From positions 1 to 64,000 of the forward strand of contig JAIRVB010000020.1 in NCBI GenBank assembly GCA_031254105.1: a stretch of 64,000 bases of DNA, read 5' to 3'. Each line of letters starts with the position of its first letter. Position 1 is the first letter of the stretch. Under the pieces are notes generated by a model. That model worked only from the letters and a program-made list of their open reading frames with translations. It had not been told where the DNA came from and made no database searches. Source of the stretch: Chitinispirillales bacterium (GTDB lineage Bacteria; Fibrobacterota; Chitinivibrionia; Chitinivibrionales; Chitinispirillaceae). Shown piece after piece: positions 56,186 through 64,000 of this stretch. Made by a program: the position numbers and the translations under genes.

Positions 56186-59100
56186 GCGTAAAATTCGTAT
56201 CTTTACACAATCACACAGAATACAGTTTCCTTGACGGCGCGATAAAGATTAAAGATCTGGTAAGGAAAGCGAAAGAGTTTGAGATGCCGGCTCTTGCCAT
56301 TACTGATCATGGCGGACTTTTTGGCGCTGTAGAATTTTATGAAACTTGCATAAAAGAGGATATTAAGCCGGTTCTTGGTTTTGAAGCTTATGTGGCTCCA
56401 GGTTCAAGAACCGATAGAAGTTCTCAAAAAGATGAGCGTAATTACTCACATCTCATTCTTTTGGCTCAGAATGATACAGGCTGGAAAAACTTAATGAGAT
56501 TATCAACCATCGGCTACACCGAAGGATTTTACTATAAGCCAAGAATCGATATGGAAGTTCTTCGTAAATATGGCGAAGGGATAATAGCTGCCTCAGCCTG
56601 CGTCGCGGGAGCGATCCCTCAGGCGATAATCCGTAATGAACTTGACAAAGCAAGAAAACTTACCGAAGATTATATTGCGGTGTTTGGCGAAGGGAATTTC
56701 TATTTTGAGCTGCAGGATCATGGTATAGATGAGGAGAGAATCGCTTCAAAGGGTCTTATCTCGCTTGGCCGTGAGATGGGAGTTCCTTTTATAGTCGCCA
56801 ATGACGCGCACTATCTGCGCCGCGAAGATGCCCCAAGCCATGAAGTGCTGCTCTGCATCCAGACGCAGACCACAATGGATGATCCCAAACGGTACAAATT
56901 TTCAACCGATCAGGTGTACTTCAAATCTCCAGTTGAGATGGCGCGGCTTTTCCCTGATATTCCTGAAGCTGTCACAAATACAGTCGATATTGCCGAACGC
57001 TGCAATGTAAACGTAAAAATAAAACCGCAGCTTCCTTCCGCCGGCGTACCCTCAGGATTTACAAAAGAAGAGGATTATTTATCAGGTTTATCAAAAAAAG
57101 GGCTTGTTGAAAAATACGCGAAAGTAACGCCGGCTCTTGAGGAGCGGCTTGAATATGAGCTTGGTGTAATAAATAATATGGGGTTTGCCGGATATTTTCT
57201 TATTGTAAGAGACATTATAGACGCCGCCAATAAGATGGGTATTATGGTGGGGTGCCGCGGGTCGGTCGCGGGAAGTTTAGTCGCTTACGTAACAAGCATC
57301 ACCAATGTTGACCCCATCAAGTATGATCTGATTTTTGAACGTTTTTTAAATCCCGAACGTATATCCATGCCTGACGCCGATATTGACTTTGCGGACCGTG
57401 ACAGATACAAGGTTATAGATTATGTAAATGATAAATATGGGAAGGATTCCGTTTGCCAGATTATTAACTTCGGCACTATGAAGGCGAAGATGGTAGTGAA
57501 GGATGTAGCGCGCACCATGGGAATCTCTGTGGGAGAAGCTAACCGTCTTTCCTCAATGGTAAATGAGAAAAATTTAGAAAAATCGTACAACGCAAATCCT
57601 GAGCTTGTAAAGACAAAAGAGAGCAGCGCCCAGTACGGCGAGCTCTTCCGGCACGCGGAGGTTCTTGAGGGCCTTACCCGTCAGCCCGGGATGCATGCCG
57701 CTGGAGTTATTATCGCTCCGGGCGAAGTTGTCGGCTGGGCTCCGCTTTACAAGCAGTCCAACTCAGAAGTGCTCATGACGCAGTATGATATGAATTATGT
57801 GGAGAAGGTCGGGCTTGTAAAAATGGACTTTTTAGGCCTGCGTACGCTCACCGTTCTTCAGGAATCTTTGCGTTTAGTAAAAAAATATCATGGCAGCACA
57901 GTTGATGTATGGAATTTGCCTGAAAATGATGAGAAAACGTACAGCCTTTTCGGCAAGGGTGAAACTACAGGAGTGTTTCAGTTTGAATCTCCCGGAATGC
58001 AGGAGTATCTTCGTAAACTCAAACCAACCTGTGTAGAAGACCTCATAGCTATGGTCGCGCTCTACCGCCCCGGCCCAATGGACAATATCGACTCTTTTAT
58101 CAATCGTAAACATGGTAAGGAGAAGGTAAGGTATCTTCACTCATCTCTCGAAAGCATTCTTGGCGTGACATACGGCGTTATCATTTACCAGGAACAGGTG
58201 ATGCGTATCGCGCAGGTTATGGGAGGTTTTACGCTTGGTCTTGCTGATGTTTTGCGTAAAGCGATGGGCAAGAAGCAGGAAGACGTTATGGCGGAGATGG
58301 GAGTCAAGTTTGTTGAAGGCGCAAAGGCTAAGGGGATTGATAAAAAGACAGCTCAGGACGTATACGACCTTATGGCCAAATTCGCGGCTTATGGATTTAA
58401 TAAAGCGCATGCCGCTGTGTATGCTCACGTCTCCTATCAAACCGCTTATTTTAAGGCACACTATCCGCTTGAATATATGACCGCTTACCTTGGCGCTTAT
58501 CTTGGGGATATGGATGAATTTTTGCGGATAAGAAATGAAGCTGAGAAAATGGGCATACGGATGCTTCCGCCGGATGTAAACAAAAGCGAGTATGATTTCA
58601 GCATAGACAGCGGCTCCATACGTATCGGTTTAGGAGCTATAAAGAATGTAGGTAAAGCGGGGGATTTGATACTTTCGGCGCGTCAGGAGAAGGGCGGCCC
58701 GTTTACATCAATATTTGATTTATGTAAATCTACAGATACCCGTATTGTCAACAAAAAAGCGCTTGAGTCGCTCATTTGCGCGGGAGCTCTTGATGGATTC
58801 GGCGTAACTCGGGCGCAGAATTTTGAAGCTGTCGCCGCTGCGCTTGACTATGGCAACAGCTGCCGTCAGGAGCGTGACAGCGGGCAGGTAAATCTCTTCG
58901 ATATTTTTGATTCAGGCGACAACAGCGCTCCCACAGTCGCGGTTCCCGAACCTCAGTTGCCGGATGTTTCGCCATGGAGTGTAAACAAACAATTGCAAAA
59001 TGAGAAAGAGATACTTGGCTTTTACACAAGCGGTCATCCTCTTGACCAGTTTTTTGATGAGATACGCGGTTTTTCAGATGCCGATATCGCCTCAGAAGCA

Positions 59101-59643
59101 TTTAAGAATATAAAAGACGGCGCACAGATAACAATCGGCGGGCTTGTAACATCCGCCAAGCCTCGTGTTATCCAGGGCGGCAGGAACGCGGGCAAACAGA
59201 TGTGCATTTTGGAACTTGAGTCGTTTGACGCCTCTATAAAGCTTGTTGCGTACTCTGAGGCCTACGAAAAATTTAAGGAGATGTTTGTTAACGACGCGAT
59301 GCTCTTAGTGCGCGGAAAAGTCAAAAAGGAAGAGGAAGCCAAAGCTGAACTTAACGTGGAAAATTGTATGCTTTTGTCGGAGACCCGCGAAAAGCTGACC
59401 CGAAGCGTCCACGTGCGTGTGCCGTCAGAAAGACTTCAGCAAAAATTTATAGATGATATTTATGATATATGCGCTTCAAATTCCGGAAAGTGCGCTCTTG
59501 TCATTCATTTGTCAACAATAAGCCGGAATCAGTACTGTATCAAAGCTAACAATGTGAACGTTGCCTCCGGTACGGAAAGTTTGAGTAAACTACGTGAACT
59601 GTTAGGAAAGGAAAATGTATGGATAGCAAAGACAGCTCCCTGA
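56182..59643 (+). CDS. dnaE: DNA polymerase III subunit alpha
   Basis: This is the replicative polymerase. The 1,153-residue protein starts with the PHP domain (VSLHNHTEYSFLDGAIKIKD; ALAITDHGGLFGAVEFYE). The polymerase core has GCRGSVAGSLVAYVTSITNV and the acidic motif PDADIDFADRDRYKVIDYV. It is followed by QPGMHAAGVIIAPG, ALYRPGPMDNIDSFINRKHG and an OB fold (GAQITIGGLVTSAKPRV). Length and order are those of DnaE1. It overlaps plsC by 25 bases. Confidence 0.97.
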   Translation: MSVKFVSLHNHTEYSFLDGAIKIKDLVRKAKEFEMPALAITDHGGLFGAVEFYETCIKEDIKPVLGFEAYVAPGSRTDRSSQKDERNYSHLILLAQNDTGWKNLMRLSTIGYTEGFYYKPRIDMEVLRKYGEGIIAASACVAGAIPQAIIRNELDKARKLTEDYIAVFGEGNFYFELQDHGIDEERIASKGLISLGREMGVPFIVANDAHYLRREDAPSHEVLLCIQTQTTMDDPKRYKFSTDQVYFKSPVEMARLFPDIPEAVTNTVDIAERCNVNVKIKPQLPSAGVPSGFTKEEDYLSGLSKKGLVEKYAKVTPALEERLEYELGVINNMGFAGYFLIVRDIIDAANKMGIMVGCRGSVAGSLVAYVTSITNVDPIKYDLIFERFLNPERISMPDADIDFADRDRYKVIDYVNDKYGKDSVCQIINFGTMKAKMVVKDVARTMGISVGEANRLSSMVNEKNLEKSYNANPELVKTKESSAQYGELFRHAEVLEGLTRQPGMHAAGVIIAPGEVVGWAPLYKQSNSEVLMTQYDMNYVEKVGLVKMDFLGLRTLTVLQESLRLVKKYHGSTVDVWNLPENDEKTYSLFGKGETTGVFQFESPGMQEYLRKLKPTCVEDLIAMVALYRPGPMDNIDSFINRKHGKEKVRYLHSSLESILGVTYGVIIYQEQVMRIAQVMGGFTLGLADVLRKAMGKKQEDVMAEMGVKFVEGAKAKGIDKKTAQDVYDLMAKFAAYGFNKAHAAVYAHVSYQTAYFKAHYPLEYMTAYLGAYLGDMDEFLRIRNEAEKMGIRMLPPDVNKSEYDFSIDSGSIRIGLGAIKNVGKAGDLILSARQEKGGPFTSIFDLCKSTDTRIVNKKALESLICAGALDGFGVTRAQNFEAVAAALDYGNSCRQERDSGQVNLFDIFDSGDNSAPTVAVPEPQLPDVSPWSVNKQLQNEKEILGFYTSGHPLDQFFDEIRGFSDADIASEAFKNIKDGAQITIGGLVTSAKPRVIQGGRNAGKQMCILELESFDASIKLVAYSEAYEKFKEMFVNDAMLLVRGKVKKEEEAKAELNVENCMLLSETREKLTRSVHVRVPSERLQQKFIDDIYDICASNSGKCALVIHLSTISRNQYCIKANNVNVASGTESLSKLRELLGKENVWIAKTAP

Positions 59644-60374
59644 TAAATGCCTTGCGATATTTACATATGGTGGTATTTTCCGGCATGATTATGTTTTTTG
59701 CGGTTGTTTACGCGGCAGTTACTATTCCGATGTCTATATTTTCCACAAGAATCGCCCGTAATGTAGCCAGAGAGTGGAGCTTGCGCGTGCTTGAACTTGG
59801 AGGGGTTAAATTAAAGGTGGTTGGCAAAGAGAAACTTGATCCAAATGAGCGTTATGTCTTTATATCAAATCACCAGAGCGCGCTTGATATACCTATTATC
59901 TATCAGGCCATAGGCGGGCAGATAAGTTTTATCGCAAAAAAAGAGCTGTTCAGGATTCCTGTTTTTGGCTGGGGGATGTCTGCCATAGGCCATATATCAA
60001 TAGACCGTCAAAGTTCCCGTCAGGCTCTTATCTCCATGAAAAAAGCGGTAGTGAAGCTCGAAAAGGAGAAAATCTCCCTTGTTCTCTTTCCTGAAGGCAC
60101 CCGCTCCAAAGATGGCAGAGTCGGTGAGTTTAAAACCGCGAGTTTTACGCTTGCGCTTCAATCCGGTGTTAAGCTTGTCCCGATAGCTATAAAAGACGCG
60201 ATCAATTGTCTGCCTCCCAACAGCCTGCGGGTAAGGCCGGGAAAAACAACGCTTGAAATCGGCGATCCAATCACACTGGAGGAGATTCAGGGTAAAAGTA
60301 AGGGTGAGCTTTGCGGCAGGGTGCAGGAGCTTGTTAAGGCGATGGTGGAGGGGGGAGTAGCGGAAAGTGTTTAG
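59619..60374 (+). CDS. plsC: 1-acyl-sn-glycerol-3-phosphate acyltransferase
   Basis: PlsC makes phosphatidic acid at the inner membrane. The 251-residue protein has a membrane segment near residues 15-40, the catalytic NHQSALD (HX4D), FIAKKELFRIPVFGWGM, and FPEGTRSKDGRVGEFKTASF. It begins inside the 3' end of dnaE with AGGAAAGG upstream. It is the last gene of the three-gene run starting at 54350. Confidence 0.93.
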   Translation: MDSKDSSLINALRYLHMVVFSGMIMFFAVVYAAVTIPMSIFSTRIARNVAREWSLRVLELGGVKLKVVGKEKLDPNERYVFISNHQSALDIPIIYQAIGGQISFIAKKELFRIPVFGWGMSAIGHISIDRQSSRQALISMKKAVVKLEKEKISLVLFPEGTRSKDGRVGEFKTASFTLALQSGVKLVPIAIKDAINCLPPNSLRVRPGKTTLEIGDPITLEEIQGKSKGELCGRVQELVKAMVEGGVAESV

Positions 60375-60586
60375 TGTGTGATAAGATTTACATGTTGTTT
60401 GTTTTTTACTGTCTGACACGCTGCGTTTTTCCATTCAGTATCAACTTCAAAATGGATGGCTGGAATGCGGTAGTGTCAATATTTTTGCATTAATAAAGCT
60501 TTTTTTCAAGTTGAATGACTATATCATTATCGTCTAAGGCATTAGTAGAGACGCGGCTGTCCTGTCTGTGCAGGGACAGGTGAATT

Positions 60587-62311
60587 TTATGCCGGCCAGT
60601 CGCTGCTTATCGGAGGCGTGAGTTCTTTTTGCGTTTCGAATAAAAATTCCTGATTCCCGCATGTTAATTTTATGTTTTTGCCGTCTGTGTCTATGGCGGT
60701 TCTGTTTTCGCTTTGTTTATTCATGTAGATAGAAGCAAGGGTGATCGCTTTTTCGAGTCCGTCTCCTCTTTTGTAGTTCCAGACTTCATCGGGCTGCGCG
60801 AGACGCGTGGGTTCACCGTAGATTGAATTTTCCGCAAATGATGAGAGAAGTTTATATGCGTCGTTAAGTTCTAAATTACCCGCCCCATTAACGCAGACTG
60901 GATTTCTCTCTACAGCGGCTTTTATGAAAGGTTTCCACGGAGAGCTGGAAAGGTCTCTGAAGGCCATAAACGCGAGGTTTGCGGTTGGGTTATATTTCGC
61001 TTGCGCTTTGAGAGATTCCTGCGCGTCTTTTGCGCTTTTAATTCCGTCAAGAGTTACAGGTTCGCTTTGCTTCCACACTCTTTGTTCATGAGGCAGTTTT
61101 GGAGTGATGCGGCAGAATTTTACAAGGTTATCAATAATATCGCTATCCTTTAAGCAGCTGCCGCGCAGCAGCGTTTTTAAACGCTGCAGATGATCCGGGT
61201 TTTGAGGATCGGTTTTATTGTCGCGGAAGAACTCCTCAAATACCGCTAAAACAAATCTGTCTGAGCGCGCTTGCGCGGTAAATTGATTCTCATCTATGGA
61301 AAGCAGCAGATTCTGCTGAGTCGTGTCACCGACACGAAATTTGCATGTTGATTCGCAGCAGTAAACTTTTTCAGCTTCTATAAAAAGCATCCTTCCATTA
61401 CGTAAATGAGAGATCTGGAAGCGGTTCTGCAGGCTGCTATTATGGCGCAAAAAGTTTGCTACAATTTCATAAGTAATTTCAGTTGACAGGAAGCGCGTCA
61501 ATCCATCCTTAAACCTTTTGTAAAGATTAGCGTCTATTGACGCTTCGCTATACATGGTATGTATGTATCCTGAGTTGTGAGCTACAATTGTAATGATCTC
61601 ATTTTCGATGGCGCGGCGCGCTTTGGCGGAGAGTTCAGTTCCGTTATACCACATGTTTTTTGTAACTATGCGGCGGTTGTTTGTGATTATTCCGTCATCG
61701 ACATCAAGATAATTCTGCGAATGCAAAGGTGTTGCTAAAAGGAAAATTTTTTCAAGCGGGATATCCGCCAAAACGAAGGCGGCCGCGGCGTAAAGAGCTG
61801 AAAATGAAACGCATTCACCCGCTCCGTTGGCATAGCCTTCCTTGAAGCGAAAAGCTTCCATCGCCTCAAGCGTCTCGGTTTTCCAGTAGGGGATGACGTT
61901 TGAGTCGTATTTATCTAAATTAAAATGCCGTCTGATATCTATATCAAAGTAATATTTATCTCCCTCATAGCCGAAGAGTGCGTTGCTTTTCGCTAAAATA
62001 TCAACATCAATGAATTTTGAAAACCGTTTCAGCTCTTTCTCTTTGGTAGTCAGGCCCCATGTGTCAAGGTCAAGATTAAAAGAAAAGTGGTCGATAATAT
62101 ACTGCTTGAGCCTCTGCACCCTCTTTAACTCTTTTTTATCCGACATTTTTGAAAACCACGGATCGTCTTTCCACTTCCACAATCCTGGAGACATGATATT
62201 TGCGAGTACCAGGGAATACATGAGGTCAGGGAAGATAAACACTTCCATATCAGACAAAGTGACTGCCGAAGAATATTTTTCAATAGAGGATGAGTCGTTG
62301 CTGTCGTACAC
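60587..62311 (-). CDS. Protein of unknown function, possible transglutaminase-like fold
   Basis: A 574-residue protein with no signal peptide that I do not recognise by family. A GECVSFSALYAAAAFVLADI segment followed by LLATPLHSQNYLDVDDG looks like the Cys and His/Asp parts of a transglutaminase-type active site. The first 60 residues are hydrophobic to mixed and the start is uncertain. The C-terminal half has many charged helices and no known motif. It is a lone gene, divergent from the PQQ-like propeller gene. Confidence 0.6.
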   Translation of the reverse strand: MYDSNDSSSIEKYSSAVTLSDMEVFIFPDLMYSLVLANIMSPGLWKWKDDPWFSKMSDKKELKRVQRLKQYIIDHFSFNLDLDTWGLTTKEKELKRFSKFIDVDILAKSNALFGYEGDKYYFDIDIRRHFNLDKYDSNVIPYWKTETLEAMEAFRFKEGYANGAGECVSFSALYAAAAFVLADIPLEKIFLLATPLHSQNYLDVDDGIITNNRRIVTKNMWYNGTELSAKARRAIENEIITIVAHNSGYIHTMYSEASIDANLYKRFKDGLTRFLSTEITYEIVANFLRHNSSLQNRFQISHLRNGRMLFIEAEKVYCCESTCKFRVGDTTQQNLLLSIDENQFTAQARSDRFVLAVFEEFFRDNKTDPQNPDHLQRLKTLLRGSCLKDSDIIDNLVKFCRITPKLPHEQRVWKQSEPVTLDGIKSAKDAQESLKAQAKYNPTANLAFMAFRDLSSSPWKPFIKAAVERNPVCVNGAGNLELNDAYKLLSSFAENSIYGEPTRLAQPDEVWNYKRGDGLEKAITLASIYMNKQSENRTAIDTDGKNIKLTCGNQEFLFETQKELTPPISSDWPA

Positions 62312-62606
62312 GTTTGTTTATCTTTCGTGGTGTTCGCGATTTTAGTATAAACGAATGTATAAAAGTATAAAAACGCGGAAACTTTCAATAATCGTTCCCA
62401 GCGTGCGATTATTTACGTTTTAATCACGCAATTTTATAAAATAATCTATGCGTCCGCGTTGGTTGATAACGAATATTTATTTAATGCCGCAGAATCTAAA
62501 ACATCACTCAAACAAAAGACAGGCGGAAAGAGGCGTTAACTTTTGAGCGGCTTTTACCCTTCGCTTATACTTGCAGGCAAATCCGATAGTAAATTTGCTT
62601 CCGGTG

Positions 62607-62635
62607 TTGAATTCGTATACAAAATAATATATATA
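62607..62635 (+). promoter_or_regulatory. Candidate promoter of the PQQ-like gene
   Basis: TTGAAT, a 17-base spacer and TATATA lie about 50 bp before the start codon. The rest of the 375-bp gap (62312-62686) shows no gene or repeat. Confidence 0.45.
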
Positions 62636-62686
62636 TTATAGTATACTAGTAAAATATTATTCCGACCTTTAGAAAAGAGGCGCAAA

Positions 62687-63964
62687 GTGATTTTTACGGT
62701 TAGGTTTTATAGAGTCATTGCTGCTCTTGTTTGTATTATGTATGCTTTGGCGGTTTCTGCGGATTGGCCGTGTTACCATGGTTTAGACCGTACGAACAAA
62801 TCTAAAGAAACAGGCTTACTTAAAAAGTGGCCGGATAAGGGCCCTGCGCTGTTGTGGACAGCTTCGGGGCTTGGCAAAGGCTACAGCGGCGCATCGACAT
62901 CAAACGGGATAGTTTATACTGCAGGGGTTAAGGATGATAAAATTAATTACGTTTTCGCTTTCAGCAATTCGGGGAAACTGTTGTGGGAGAAACAGGCGGG
63001 CAGGGCGTGGGAGGGTAGAAACGCGTTTGCCCGCGGGTTTGAAGGTTCGCGCAGTATACCTGCTGTAGACGGGGGTGTCGTTTACTATTTGAGCGACGCT
63101 GGTTTTTTGATAGCGCTTGACGCAAAAAGCGGGGCTGAAAAATGGTCTGTTGATTTGAACAAAAAATATGAAACAGCGGATAATGTTCCAAAGTACGCGT
63201 ATTCGGAGTCGCCGCTTATTGACGGAGATAGGTTATACGTCGCGCCTTACGGCAAAAAAGCCAGTGCGGTCTGTCTCGACAAGAGAACCGGTAAGGTTAT
63301 ATGGGAGTCTCCCGCCTGGAATACAGGCAACGAAACAGGAGACGCGGGATATACCTCTTTTGTGCTTGTAAATAATAACGGGTATAGGCAAATTTTATCG
63401 CACAGTTCCGGTTTTGTTTACGGAATGGATTCTCAAACAGGTAAATTTTTGTGGAGTGTGCCATTTAAAAACAAGCGCGAAGACAACTGCACGGATATTA
63501 GCTATCACGACGGCCATGTGTTTACTTCCGGCGGATATGGCGAAGGGTCGATGCTTATAAAGCTTAACAAAACCGATAAAGGCGTATCTGCGCAGGAAGT
63601 TTACAGAACAAAACTGATGGATAATCACCACGGAGGCGTTATCTTCCATAACAATTATGTTTACGGTTCCGGCCACGAAAGCAAGGGGTGGTTCTGCCTT
63701 GATTTTAAGACAGGCAAACAGATGTGGAATCAGACCAGAGGCAAGGGCTCATTGACGTTTGCCGAAGGGATGCTTTACCTTTATGATGAAGATGGAACTA
63801 TGAGTTTAGTAAAGGCGCATCCGGACAAATTTGAGCCGGTGAGTTCTTTTATGGTGCCATCCGGCGGCAGGGGCGCGTATTGGGCGCATCCGGTTGTGAG
63901 CAATGGAGTGCTTTATTTGAGGCATGCGGATAATTTGTATGCGTACGATATTAAAAGTAAATAA
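62687..63964 (+). CDS. Exported PQQ-like beta-propeller protein
   Basis: 425 residues with a signal peptide (VIAALVCIMYALAVSADWPC). Blade motifs repeat along the length (NSGKLLWEKQAGRAWEGRN; LDAKSGAEKWSVDLNK; LDKRTGKVIWESPAW; DSQTGKFLWSVPF; DFKTGKQMWNQ), as in BamB-like and PQQ-binding propellers. It starts GTG or the nearby codons behind AAAAGAGGCG. A periplasmic scaffold or sugar-related role is possible; no PQQ-enzyme active site is evident. It ends 36 bp before the window edge with an AATAATAATGCGG element following. Confidence 0.8.
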   Translation: MIFTVRFYRVIAALVCIMYALAVSADWPCYHGLDRTNKSKETGLLKKWPDKGPALLWTASGLGKGYSGASTSNGIVYTAGVKDDKINYVFAFSNSGKLLWEKQAGRAWEGRNAFARGFEGSRSIPAVDGGVVYYLSDAGFLIALDAKSGAEKWSVDLNKKYETADNVPKYAYSESPLIDGDRLYVAPYGKKASAVCLDKRTGKVIWESPAWNTGNETGDAGYTSFVLVNNNGYRQILSHSSGFVYGMDSQTGKFLWSVPFKNKREDNCTDISYHDGHVFTSGGYGEGSMLIKLNKTDKGVSAQEVYRTKLMDNHHGGVIFHNNYVYGSGHESKGWFCLDFKTGKQMWNQTRGKGSLTFAEGMLYLYDEDGTMSLVKAHPDKFEPVSSFMVPSGGRGAYWAHPVVSNGVLYLRHADNLYAYDIKSK

Positions 63965-64000
63965 TAATGCGGAATTCAGAACGCAGAAATAAAAATTACG

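Overview
The window looks like chromosomal DNA of a Gram-negative bacterium, most likely a member of the Fibrobacterota (Fibrobacteres). The hints are a TIGR02147-type paralogous-family protein (known mainly from Fibrobacter), an Omp85 outer-membrane protein, an exported protease with a type IX-like C-terminal tail, a GH94 disaccharide phosphorylase and a cysteine-poor DksA-like protein. This assignment is inference; no rRNA is present to confirm it.

Layout. 1-1,860: tail of an Rpn-type nuclease gene, a small ribbon-helix-helix-like gene and an isolated CRISPR array with thirteen identical 46-bp repeats. 1,860-7,300: TIGR02147 protein, phosphohexomutase (pgcA), dynamin-like GTPase, DUF2934 protein. 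7,370-14,750 (minus strand): PHP phosphoesterase, DRTGG protein, CBS/HATPase protein, a PP2C phosphatase with a sugar-binding-type sensor, and the GH94 phosphorylase. 15,340-24,960: dsbD, a lipoprotein, prmA, a YoeB/YefM toxin-antitoxin pair, thiC, a dksA-like gene, an Omp85 gene and a TPR gene. 25,070-32,998: a complete CRISPR-Cas type V locus (DUF1016 nuclease, large effector, cas4, cas1, cas2, leader, array). 33,000-42,100: DUF5808 membrane protein, a 29-codon AURKAIP1/COX24-like gene, then recF-DUF721-gyrB-surE-gyrA. 42,200-51,400: small Gly-rich gene, initiator tRNA-Met, moxR, a DUF262/DUF1524 restriction-like gene, a truncated rhuM, myo-inositol-phosphate synthase, a beta-propeller protein and a lytic transglycosylase. 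51,700-63,964: exported metalloprotease, VOC protein, helicase-C-like protein, dnaE, plsC, an unknown protein and a PQQ-like propeller.

The most notable system is the type V locus. Its effector keeps the RuvC triad but, where Cas12a has its Nuc domain, it carries an intact four-cysteine zinc ribbon. Its motif order matches the Cas12a2 (Cms1) group rather than canonical Cas12a. Known Cas12a2 is activated by RNA targets and degrades nucleic acids non-specifically to give abortive infection. Here it sits with its own cas4-cas1-cas2 and a Cas12a-style array, without a Cas12a gene in the window. The distal end of the array is visibly decaying into the 3' end of the next gene.

A second theme is repeats in gene edges. 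Degenerate 7-nt-period repeats, AATAATAATGC elements and GC-rich hairpins are scattered between genes. In at least three genes such sequence forms the hydrophobic core of a signal peptide, and one truncated gene (rhuM) ends in two of the hairpins.
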